Shown one piece after another: positions 47,017-53,770 of a stretch of 64,000 nucleotides of DNA. The notes under the pieces were generated by a model. That model made no database searches. It was not told the DNA's origin and saw only the letters and a program-made list of their open reading frames with translations. Source of the stretch: Terriglobia bacterium (GTDB taxonomy: Bacteria > Acidobacteriota > Terriglobia > Terriglobales > Acidobacteriaceae); NCBI GenBank assembly GCA_020073015.1, contig JAIQFZ010000028.1, positions 1-64,000 of the forward strand, written 5' to 3'. The first letter of the stretch is position 1. Every line of letters starts with the position of its first letter. Position numbers and translations under genes: made by a program.

Positions 47017-47739
47017 TCAATCCTGCAACACGATGAGTGGGCCGGGTTCCGGACGCTGATGGAGCCCGCACTCTGTCTTGGCGAAGCCCGCCCACCGTCC
47101 CGAGCGCGGGTCTTCTCCGCTCTCGACCGGTCGTGTGCAGGGTTCGCAACCGATGCTGGGATAGCCACGATCATGCAGCGGGTTGTAAGGAAGATCGTTG
47201 CTGCGCACGTAATCCCAGACCATGTCGTTGGTCCAGTCGCAGAGCGGATTGATCTTGATCAGTCCGAACTTCGCATCCCAATCCACCTTCTGAGCATGGG
47301 TTCGATCCGGCGTTTGATCGCGGCGGATGGCGGCAATCCAGGCGTCCAGCTTAGATAGCTTTGCCCGCAGTGGCTCGACCTTTCGCATGTAGCAGCAGCG
47401 GTCCGGGCTGTGCAGCCACAACGAGGGCCCGTGCTTTTGATTCTGCTCGTCTACGGTTAACGCGGGCTTCAGGCGTTCCACTTCAATGCCATACCGGCGC
47501 TCGATCTTGGCCATGAGTTCGTACGTCTCAGGGAAGAACAGACCCGTATCAAGCGTGAATACACGGACGTCCGTGCGCAAGCGCATCGCGATGTCGATGA
47601 GTACGATTCCTTCGGGGCCAAATGCGGACGCAACCGCGATCCGCTTTCCGAAGCGGTGCAGCGACCAGTCAAGCAGTTCTTCGGCAGTCCACGATTCGGC
47701 GAATCCCTGCATGGTTCGAAGCCAGGTGCGCTCACCCAT
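47017..47739 (-). CDS. cysH: adenylyl-sulfate (APS) reductase, Fe-S type
   Basis: Reduces activated sulfate to sulfite in assimilation. The 240-residue protein has Cys115-Cys116 (DRCCYMRKVEPL) and Cys198-x2-Cys201 (GCEPC), the four ligands of the [4Fe-4S] cluster that marks APS rather than PAPS reductases, plus catalytic Cys224 in TECGLH. Nucleotide-binding SAFGPEGIVLIDIA is near residue 38. Last gene of the sulfur operon, overlapping cobA by 8 nt. Confidence 0.92.
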   Translation of the reverse strand: MGERTWLRTMQGFAESWTAEELLDWSLHRFGKRIAVASAFGPEGIVLIDIAMRLRTDVRVFTLDTGLFFPETYELMAKIERRYGIEVERLKPALTVDEQNQKHGPSLWLHSPDRCCYMRKVEPLRAKLSKLDAWIAAIRRDQTPDRTHAQKVDWDAKFGLIKINPLCDWTNDMVWDYVRSNDLPYNPLHDRGYPSIGCEPCTRPVESGEDPRSGRWAGFAKTECGLHQRPEPGPLIVLQD

Positions 47740-48568
47740 GAATCACCGCCTGATTGGCAGCCAGCCGGTAATCGTCGGTTGCAGTAGGGACCGCGGGCTG
47801 CGCAGGCAGCGGCTGGCCGTAAAGCGTCTCGAGCCGGAGCCGGTCGTGCTGTGAGAGACGGACGACGTCTCCAATGATGAGGATGGACGGTTTGGCCTGC
47901 ATGGTGATCTGGGGAAGTTCGTTCAGCGTGGTCAAGATCATCTGTTGTGATGGGGTGCTGGCGCGTGACACGATCGCGACGGGCGTTTGCAAGGCGAGGC
48001 CAGCCGCCGCGAGTTTGCGTGCGGTGATGCGCGCGTCGGGGCCGGGCATGTACAGCGCGATGGTTGTGCCTGAGGCCAGAAGGGAGCGGAGATCGGGGAG
48101 AGGCCGGTCATTGTCATTGGCACTGGCGAAGTGGCCGGTCATAATGAGAAGCGACGAAGCGGTTGCGCGCCTGGTCAGCGAGATTTCCGCCGCTGCGGCC
48201 GCCGCCAGAACTGAGGTCACGCCGGGCACCACTTCGAATTCGATGCCCGCCTCGCGCAACGCCTGGATTTCTTCTCCCGAGCGGCCGAACACGAGCGGGT
48301 CGCCGCCCTTGAGGCGAACCACCTGCAGACCCTGCCGGGCGAGTTCGATCATGAGGAAGTGGATGGCCTCCTGGCGCGTGCTCTTCTGGCCGCAGCGCTT
48401 GCCCACGTCATAAATGCGAGCCTTCCTGGGTGCATGGCTCAGAATCTGAGGCGATACCAGGTCATCGTGCAGGACCGTGTCGGCCTGACGGAGGATGCGC
48501 AGCGCTTTCAGCGTGAGTAGCTCCGGATCACCGGGGCCCGCGCCAACGAGATAAACTTTGCCGTTCAC
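47732..48568 (-). CDS. cobA: uroporphyrinogen-III C-methyltransferase
   Basis: Methylates uroporphyrinogen III at C2 and C7 toward siroheme, the cofactor of sulfite reductase. GTG 48568 with AAAGGA upstream gives VNGKVYLVGAGPGDPELLTL; SAM-binding LKGGDPLVFGRSGEE and VVPGVTSVLAAAAAAEISLT follow. 278 residues. The GTG overlaps the preceding TGA (GTGA). The longer open frame further upstream is a shadow. Confidence 0.92.
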   Translation of the reverse strand: MNGKVYLVGAGPGDPELLTLKALRILRQADTVLHDDLVSPQILSHAPRKARIYDVGKRCGQKSTRQEAIHFLMIELARQGLQVVRLKGGDPLVFGRSGEEIQALREAGIEFEVVPGVTSVLAAAAAAEISLTRRATASSLLIMTGHFASANDNDRPLPDLRSLLASGTTIALYMPGPDARITARKLAAAGLALQTPVAIVSRASTPSQQMILTTLNELPQITMQAKPSILIIGDVVRLSQHDRLRLETLYGQPLPAQPAVPTATDDYRLAANQAVIHG

Positions 48569-49197
48569 AAAAGGTCCTTTCCTGTTTCGAGTAGCCGGTC
48601 GTGCTCGAATTCTGCAAACGCTTCCGGAGTGACGGATTGGTGAAGCAGACTGCGCCGCAGCTGAGGTTCGCAGCCGCTCTGGAACAACGCTGCCCGCTTC
48701 TTGCCCAGCTCTTCGAGCCAAACGCCGTAGACGGGCGGAAACTCTTCTTCGAACTGCTTGCGGACGCGCTGCGCCAGCGCGGGGCTGAGTCCGCCGGTTG
48801 AAATCGCGATCTGGAAGTGACCGCGACGCACCACCGCCGGATAGAAGAAATCGCAATGGGGCGGATCGTCGACGACGTTGCAAAGGATGCCTCGCTCCTG
48901 CGCTGCCCGGTAGATCCCGTGATTTACTGCCACCGACGAGGTGGCGGCGACTACAAGGAAGACGCCGTCGAGATCGGACGGCTCGAAGGTTCGTTGCGAC
49001 CAAGCCAGCGTGCCACGGCTCGCTGCGTCCGTGACGGCAGCTGAGGCCGAAAGAGCGACCACGTGAACCCGGGCTCCGCAGTCGACGAGACTGCGAATTT
49101 TTGGCTCGCCGATACTGCCCGCTCCGACAACCAGGCAGGGGCGTCCGTCGAGCTTGAGGAACATCGGGAATAGTGGTGCGGCGCTCATTTCGATCAA
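48565..49197 (-). CDS. precorrin-2 dehydrogenase / sirohydrochlorin ferrochelatase
   Basis: Corresponds to the N-terminal half of CysG (or yeast Met8): NAD-dependent oxidation of precorrin-2 and, in many members, iron insertion to form siroheme. MFLKLDGRPCLVVGAGSIGE and VVDDPPHCDFFYPAVVRRGH are the hallmark segments, with AISTGGLSPALAQRVRKQFE after them. 210 residues, overlapping the sulfite reductase stop by 4 nt (ATGA). Confidence 0.9.
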   Translation of the reverse strand: MIEMSAAPLFPMFLKLDGRPCLVVGAGSIGEPKIRSLVDCGARVHVVALSASAAVTDAASRGTLAWSQRTFEPSDLDGVFLVVAATSSVAVNHGIYRAAQERGILCNVVDDPPHCDFFYPAVVRRGHFQIAISTGGLSPALAQRVRKQFEEEFPPVYGVWLEELGKKRAALFQSGCEPQLRRSLLHQSVTPEAFAEFEHDRLLETGKDLL

Positions 49198-50747
49198 CCT
49201 TCCACCGCCTGCGGCACCGGAGCGGCCGGGCGATCGCGTTCCACGGGCTCGACCTGCTCCCCGGCCAGAAATTGCCGAAGCTCGGCGTCACTGTGCCGTC
49301 CGAAGAAGCGGCGGAGATTCTCGCCGGGCTCCCGGGTTGCGCGGTAGGTGCGCAAGAGGCGCTCGATGGCATCGGGCACCTGCTGCGCCGCGCAGCGGTA
49401 GCCAACCGGACGTGCAATCGTCGGAAACGAACCCACGGCTCCGCCTACGCAGAAGTAGTAAGCGTCCACGAATGAGCCGTTGACTTTGAGCTTCTTGCCT
49501 TCGAGGCCGATGTCGGCGATCCAGTGCTGGCCGCAACTGTTGGGGCAGCCAGTGACGTGCAGCTTGAAGTCCTGATCGAAGCCGGGCAGGCGGTCGTCGA
49601 GTTCTTCAGTGAGCCAGCGTGAATTTACGATCAGCAGGTTCTGCATGGCGGTGGTTCGCAGGTCACCGGAGGCATGGCGTTCGGAGAGTTCGGCTGCCGC
49701 ATGTAGCTGTTCCCAACTGACGCGTCCACGCACGACTGCGGCCCCCACGAAGCACAGGCCCTCCTGTTTTTGCGAATGAATTCCGAGGTGATCGCGATAA
49801 TTGTCCTGGGGCGGATGCTCGGGCTCGGCGGGATCGAGTTCAAAGCCCAGCAGGCGTTCAAGTTCGCGCTGGAAGGCTTCTGCGCTCCAGCCTTCGCGGA
49901 GGAAAAGAAACTTCAGGCGGGCGCGCTCACGATGTTCGCGCAGGGAGGTCGTCGCGCGGAAGAGTTCGGCCACTCCGCGAATCACGTCCACTACCTGAGG
50001 CCAGCGCACAAAGGCGTTGAGACGGACCGCCAGGTGAGGATCGGTCGAGAGTCCACCGCCGACCCGCAGCGAGAAGCCGGTTTCCAACTGTCCGCGAAAA
50101 CTGCGCGTGATCGCCGTCAAGCCGACGTCATTGATCTCCGGATACGAGCACCAGGCGCGGCAGCCGGTGAGTGAGACTTTGAACTTGCGCGGCAGGTTAT
50201 AGAACTCGGCGTTGCCCGCGAGCAGACGCGAAGCTTCCATCGCCAGCGGGGAAGGGTCGCAGATTTCGTCGGCATCGACGCCGGCCACCGGGCATCCGGT
50301 GATGTTGCGGACCACGTCGCCGCACGCGCCCAAGGTGGTAAGTCCTTGTTGTTCCAGCGTTTGGAGAACTTCGGGGAGCGATTCGGGCGTCACCCAGTGC
50401 AGTTGAATGTTTTGGCGCACGGTGATGTCGGCAACGCCGCGTCCGAAGCGCCTGGAGAGATCAGCGATGGCGCGGAGTTGAGCGGCGCGCAGGATGCCGT
50501 TCGGGATGCGGATCCGAACCATGAAGTAGGGAAGGGCTTTGCCTTCGCCGTTGTGTCCTCCCACCACCCCAGCGCCATCGCCCTGCGTGTACACACCCCA
50601 CCAGCGCAGATAGGTGCCGAGCCATTCGGGTGGAATTGCCGGGAAGCCGGTGCGTGCGAACCCGCGAATTTCCTCGAGTGCGTCCCAGGGATTCTTCTCT
50701 CGCTTCAACCGTTCGACGCGTTGTGCTTTCGATTCTTTCGTCGCCAT
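49194..50747 (-). CDS. siroheme nitrite/sulfite reductase lacking two cluster cysteines
   Basis: A 517-residue duplicated-fold siroheme protein; genomic context indicates sulfite reduction to sulfide. RRFGRGVADITVRQNIQLHW, NITGCPVAGVDADEI and KVSLTGCRAWCSYPEINDVG form the first half, and HVTGCPNSCGQHWIADIGLE (Cys401, Cys405) the end of the second. The C-x5-C motif that normally supplies the other two [4Fe-4S] ligands (CTGxxxC) is absent: NLLIVN (370-375) joins directly to SRWLTEELDDRLPGF, where roughly 50 residues are expected. The frame is unbroken. ATG 50747 follows GGGGA. Confidence 0.85.
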   Translation of the reverse strand: MATKESKAQRVERLKREKNPWDALEEIRGFARTGFPAIPPEWLGTYLRWWGVYTQGDGAGVVGGHNGEGKALPYFMVRIRIPNGILRAAQLRAIADLSRRFGRGVADITVRQNIQLHWVTPESLPEVLQTLEQQGLTTLGACGDVVRNITGCPVAGVDADEICDPSPLAMEASRLLAGNAEFYNLPRKFKVSLTGCRAWCSYPEINDVGLTAITRSFRGQLETGFSLRVGGGLSTDPHLAVRLNAFVRWPQVVDVIRGVAELFRATTSLREHRERARLKFLFLREGWSAEAFQRELERLLGFELDPAEPEHPPQDNYRDHLGIHSQKQEGLCFVGAAVVRGRVSWEQLHAAAELSERHASGDLRTTAMQNLLIVNSRWLTEELDDRLPGFDQDFKLHVTGCPNSCGQHWIADIGLEGKKLKVNGSFVDAYYFCVGGAVGSFPTIARPVGYRCAAQQVPDAIERLLRTYRATREPGENLRRFFGRHSDAELRQFLAGEQVEPVERDRPAAPVPQAVEG

Positions 50748-50757
50748 TCTGTTCCCC

Positions 50758-50795
50758 AAAAACAAAAACCCACCGCCATTTTCTGGCGATGGGTT
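50758..50795 (-). terminator. attenuator terminator upstream of sulfite reductase
   Basis: On the minus strand AACCCATCGCCA (50795-50784), loop GAAAA and TGGCGGTGGGTT (50778-50767) form a 12-bp stem with one wobble, followed by TTTGTTTTT. It ends about 10 nt before the sulfite reductase start codon, so an unregulated terminator would silence the operon. Confidence 0.88.
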
Positions 50796-50828
50796 TGATG
50801 TATGCCGAAACTCTAACTAAGAATTAGA

Positions 50829-50906
50829 TCAGCAACCCCCTGCGCCAGAACACACGTTGGCGCAACAACAACAGCACATCATGGAGTTGAGCTGATTTCC
50901 CGACAT
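50829..50906 (-). CDS. cysteine-rich leader peptide
   Basis: A 25-residue ORF on the minus strand starting at ATG 50906 (MSGNQLNS) or at the tandem ATGs 50882/50879, then five consecutive Cys codons (50876-50862), ANVCSGAGGC and TGA at 50829-50831. Seven of the last 15 residues are Cys. GGGA precedes the first ATG only very closely, so the exact start is uncertain. Its place before a sulfate-assimilation operon and a terminator marks it as a regulatory leader rather than a functional protein. Confidence 0.75.
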   Translation of the reverse strand: MSGNQLNSMMCCCCCANVCSGAGGC

Positions 50907-51187
50907 CGTCCCGTTACTCTACGCGGATTTTCACTGCGGTGTCCAATCAGTAAAACAATTTGGTCGCAGCAAAATTTTGGATGAACTGGATGCCAGGCGC
51001 GATGCAGTTTCTTTCCGACGGGAGATTTCCACAGACGAGCGGAGTCAAGTGTCTGCTGCAGCGAGGCAGCAGAGGTCGAACCAAGCCTGCAAACGCAATC
51101 CCTAGTGGTCATCCAGTTGGTTAACTACAAGGCCTCGCGTTTTGCCGCTTGAGCCTCTTACGGAAGTCTCAACCTGAAACTTTCCTG
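50907..51187. other. divergent region between sulfur operon and dcw cluster
   Basis: About 280 nt without a gene. It should contain the sulfur-operon promoter on the minus strand; TTGCTG/TTGTTT-like elements around 50960-50980 are too weak to call. Confidence 0.35.
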
Positions 51188-51215
51188 TTGACAATAAACT
51201 AGTTAGGCGTAGGAT
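51188..51215 (+). promoter_or_regulatory. sigma70 promoter of the dcw cluster
   Basis: A perfect TTGACA (51188-51193), 16-nt spacer and TAGGAT (51210-51215) precede the MraZ box. The leader to mraZ would be about 200 nt. Confidence 0.65.
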
Positions 51216-51243
51216 GTGGACAAAAGTGGTCGAAAGTGGAGTA
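51216..51243 (+). promoter_or_regulatory. MraZ operator (three GTGG repeats)
   Basis: GTGGACAAAA, GTGGTCGAAA and GTGGAGTAAG stand in tandem with exact 10-nt period (GTGG at 51216, 51226, 51236), right after the -10 element. MraZ of other bacteria represses its own operon by binding such repeats; autoregulation here is inferred. Confidence 0.78.
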
Positions 51244-51423
51244 AGTATTAGAGGACGTGGGCAAGAACGCTAACTTTCGAGGCGCCAGTGGTTTCAGAGA
51301 CTGACACCCGCAAAAAGAGGCCCAACGAACCCGGATCCACTGCTTTTGTGACCGCTTCTACCTCCCTCGTGTTGGCTGTGGTAGCAGCCGTAATTAAACG
51401 AAGCCCAGCCAAGAGCAGGACGC
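51244..51423. other. mraZ 5' leader
   Basis: The untranslated region between the MraZ box and mraZ, with no recognisable ORF or hairpin. A CCAAGAGCAGGACGC stretch lies just before the mraZ ATG. Confidence 0.4.
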
Positions 51424-51864
51424 ATGTTTCGCGGAAACCATCCAACTCGCGTGGACGAAAAAGGGCGTCTCAAGGTTCCCGCCGAATTCAAGCGGGTGAT
51501 CGACGAGAAGTATGCCCAACGCTTCTATATCACGAGTCTGGATGGAAACGTTGCTCAAATTTACCCCTTCGAGGAATGGGAGCGGATCGAACAGAAGCTG
51601 GCATCGCTGTCGACCTTCAACCCGACCAAGAAGAAGTTTTTGAATCGCGTGAACTATTACGGGCAGGTCGTGGAGATGGACGGGCAGGGGCGCCTGCTGG
51701 TCCCGCAGATCCTGCGCGAGTCGGCGCAGATCCGCGGCGAAGTGGCAGTGCTCGGCAATCTGACCTACCTGGAAGTCCGGAACCTGGAAGCGTTCGGCAA
51801 GGAGATTAAAGAGCAAGCGTTCACGGATGAAGACATCAAGACGCTCGACGAATTGGGCATCTAG
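51424..51864 (+). CDS. mraZ: transcriptional regulator MraZ
   Basis: A 146-residue AbrB-like regulator made of two SpoVT-type repeats: MFRGNHPTRVDEKGRLKVPA at the N-terminus and VEMDGQGRLLVPQILRESAQ in the second half. It forms a ring that binds GTGG repeats like those upstream. First gene of the dcw cluster; rsmH starts at its stop. Confidence 0.94.
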   Translation: MFRGNHPTRVDEKGRLKVPAEFKRVIDEKYAQRFYITSLDGNVAQIYPFEEWERIEQKLASLSTFNPTKKKFLNRVNYYGQVVEMDGQGRLLVPQILRESAQIRGEVAVLGNLTYLEVRNLEAFGKEIKEQAFTDEDIKTLDELGI

Positions 51865-52781
51865 TGCGCACGGATTCAACAGACACCCCCGAGCGGGGTG
51901 GGCATGGAGTGGTTGGCCATGTTCCCGTTCTTTTAAAAGAAGCGATCGATTTTCTGGCCGTACAGCGTGGCGGAACTTATCTGGATGCCACGGTGGGCTT
52001 GGGCGGGCACAGTTGCGAAATCGCAAAACGCCTCGGCGCACCGGGACATTTGATTGGCTTCGATAAGGATCCGGCGGCGCTGGAACGGTCCCGCGCAAGG
52101 CTGAGTAGCGCCGGCGACTCGCCGGCCATCACGTTGATCCACGGATCATTTGCGGAAGTCGGTGAGCGAATTACTCCGGCTTCTCTCGACGGTCTGTTAG
52201 CGGATCTTGGAGTGAGCAGTTTGCAGCTCGAGGACGCGGCGCGGGGATTCAGTTTTCGGGCGGATGGACCGCTCGACATGCGGATGAATCCGATGTCGGG
52301 CGAGACCGCCGAACAAGTGGTAAACCACATCGACGAGCGCGAGCTGGCCGATGTGATTTACGAATTCGGTGAGGAAAGGAGGTCGCGGAGAATCGCCAGA
52401 GCCATTGTCCGGTCGCGGCCGATATTGACCACGAGGCAACTTGTGGACGTGATATCAGCCGCGGCCCGGCCAATGAAACATGAGCGGATTCATCCGGCGA
52501 CCAGAACCTTTCAGGCTCTCCGAATTTTCGTAAACCATGAACTGGACGATCTGAAAGCACTGCTGGAGGCGGCGCCTGGCGTGCTGAAGCCGGGCGGAAG
52601 GCTGGTGGTCATCAGCTTTCACTCGCTCGAGGACCGGATCGTCAAGGATGCGCTTCGCGAAGGCGCGAAACAGGGGCTGTACCGGCTGCTGACGAAAAAG
52701 CCGGTGAGGGCCACGGAAGAAGAAATGGATCGCAATCCGCGGTCGCGCAGCGCAAAGATGCGCGCGGCCGAGAAAGTGTAG
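51864..52781 (+). CDS. rsmH: 16S rRNA m4C1402 methyltransferase RsmH
   Basis: N4-methylates C1402 in the ribosomal P site. GTG 51864 overlaps the mraZ TAG. HVPVLLKEAIDFL, the SAM loop YLDATVGLGGHS, DGLLADLGVSSLQLEDAARG and VISFHSLEDRIVK are all present over 305 residues. Confidence 0.95.
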   Translation: MRTDSTDTPERGGHGVVGHVPVLLKEAIDFLAVQRGGTYLDATVGLGGHSCEIAKRLGAPGHLIGFDKDPAALERSRARLSSAGDSPAITLIHGSFAEVGERITPASLDGLLADLGVSSLQLEDAARGFSFRADGPLDMRMNPMSGETAEQVVNHIDERELADVIYEFGEERRSRRIARAIVRSRPILTTRQLVDVISAAARPMKHERIHPATRTFQALRIFVNHELDDLKALLEAAPGVLKPGGRLVVISFHSLEDRIVKDALREGAKQGLYRLLTKKPVRATEEEMDRNPRSRSAKMRAAEKV

Positions 52782-52801
52782 CGCGGACACTCTTGTCCGC
52801 G
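52782..52801. repeat. GCGGACA/TGTCCGC hairpin after rsmH
   Basis: CGCGGACA-CTCT-TGTCCGCG, a perfect 8-bp stem starting with the last bases of the rsmH stop. Same family as 1013-1032. Confidence 0.7.
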
Positions 52802-53006
52802 TAGCGCTGGCAACGAGCTTGATTTTGTCCGGAGAAACTGCCGGGCTTCCCGGTGCGGTGATTGGAAGGCGTGCCGGGTAAAAGATTTTGGTAGGGCGGC
52901 CCAAGTCCCGCAAGGACAGGTCGCAACTCTGTGGTGGAGTTTTTCCGGAGCGGCCAAGCAAAACAAAACAAGGCCGCGTCCGGAAGAAAAACAGGAACAC
53001 CTAAAA

Positions 53007-53162
53007 ATGACGTTCACGGGCACCTTGATTGAAGATCTGATCGCGACGGTGGAACGCGCCGAAGCGAAAGCGCAAGACCTCGAAATGACGGAAATCGAAC
53101 CGTGGTTCGCTTCCGTTCAGGAAAACACAAACTACGATTCCAGACTCGTCGGAGTGGCATAA
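53007..53162 (+). CDS. small hypothetical protein between rsmH and ftsL
   Basis: A 51-residue ORF starting MTFTGTLIEDLIATVERAEA and ending NYDSRLVGVA at TAA 53160. ACAGGAACA precedes it at about 10 nt. It is acidic and helical, with no membrane segment or known family. The position inside the division cluster, 3 nt before ftsL, suggests it is real; a possible shared function with ftsL is only inference. Confidence 0.5.
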   Translation: MTFTGTLIEDLIATVERAEAKAQDLEMTEIEPWFASVQENTNYDSRLVGVA

Positions 53163-53165
53163 CCT

Positions 53166-53621
53166 ATGAGCGCCGCCGCAGCCACCGCATTTTCTCGCAC
53201 CGGGCGCCAGTCCTGCTGGCTCGGAACTCCGGAGATTTATTTTCGCAAAACCATCGACAACTCACGCCTCGTAAAAGTCGAAGATCCGCGCCGGGCACGC
53301 GAGATGAAGCACTTTGGAATCGCCCTTTGCTTGCTATTCCTTCTGGTGATGGGCTACGCGCTGCAGCATTTCCGGGCCATTGAATACGGATACAAGATCG
53401 AGTCACTGCGGGCCGAGCGCGACGGGCTTACGGAAATGAACCGGGCGCTGCGCCTGGAAGAAGCGTCGCTGCGCGATCCGGAGCGCATCGACGTAATGGC
53501 CCGCAAGCTGGGTTTGCAGTCGCCGCAACCCGGCCAGGTGATCCGCATGGATGCGAGTGACGATAGCGCAACGCCGGTGATGGCCAGCGTGACGCCCGTG
53601 TCGGTGGTTTCAGCCAGGTAG
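53166..53621 (+). CDS. ftsL: cell division protein FtsL
   Basis: A 151-residue bitopic protein: cytoplasmic part to about residue 48, membrane helix FGIALCLLFLLVMGYALQHF, periplasmic coiled coil (IESLRAERDGLTEMNRALRL) and the DPERIDVMARKLGLQSPQPG ending typical of FtsL. With FtsB/FtsQ it activates FtsWI. The N-terminal cytoplasmic part is longer than in E. coli. Confidence 0.82.
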   Translation: MSAAAATAFSRTGRQSCWLGTPEIYFRKTIDNSRLVKVEDPRRAREMKHFGIALCLLFLLVMGYALQHFRAIEYGYKIESLRAERDGLTEMNRALRLEEASLRDPERIDVMARKLGLQSPQPGQVIRMDASDDSATPVMASVTPVSVVSAR

Positions 53622-53631
53622 CTGTGTGTGG

Positions 53632-53752
53632 GGCGGACACTCCTGTCTGCCGCTCTTGATTCGTATCAGGGCATCGCTTCAGCGATGCCGTTGAACGTAA
53701 GGTACACAGCCCCTTCAGGGGTTGCTTGGCGGCGGCTCTTCGGGGCCGCCGA
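53632..53752. repeat. composite hairpin block between ftsL and ftsI
   Basis: GGCGGACA-CTCC-TGTCTGCC (53632-53651, one mismatch), then GGCATCGC-TTCA-GCGATGCC, then AGCCCCTTCAGGGGTTGC and a GGCGGC...GCCGCC stem. The later hairpins resemble the compound element at 112-222. Confidence 0.65.
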
Positions 53753-53770
53753 AGTTATCTAGGAACGAAA

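Larger units (their letters stand above)
50758..50906 (-). promoter_or_regulatory. cysteine-responsive transcription attenuator
   Basis: Four mutually exclusive RNA segments can be drawn. Segment 1 TGCGCCA (50864-50858) overlaps the fifth Cys codon of the leader and pairs with segment 2 TGGCGCA (50847-50841). Segment 2, as TTCTGGCG (50850-50843), pairs perfectly with segment 3 CGCCAGAA (50788-50781), extended by GGGTT (50838-50834) with AACCC (50795-50791). Segment 3 also pairs with segment 4 to make the terminator. Stalling on Cys codons would free segment 2 and open the operon. The logic is inferred by analogy with amino-acid attenuators. Confidence 0.78.

Noticed and set aside
47732-49417. 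561-codon minus-strand frame suggesting a long fused CobA
   Set aside because: Only the last 278 codons match CobA. The upstream part is out of frame with CysG-N and sulfite reductase, which occupy the same DNA, and GTG 48568 has its own ribosome-binding site.
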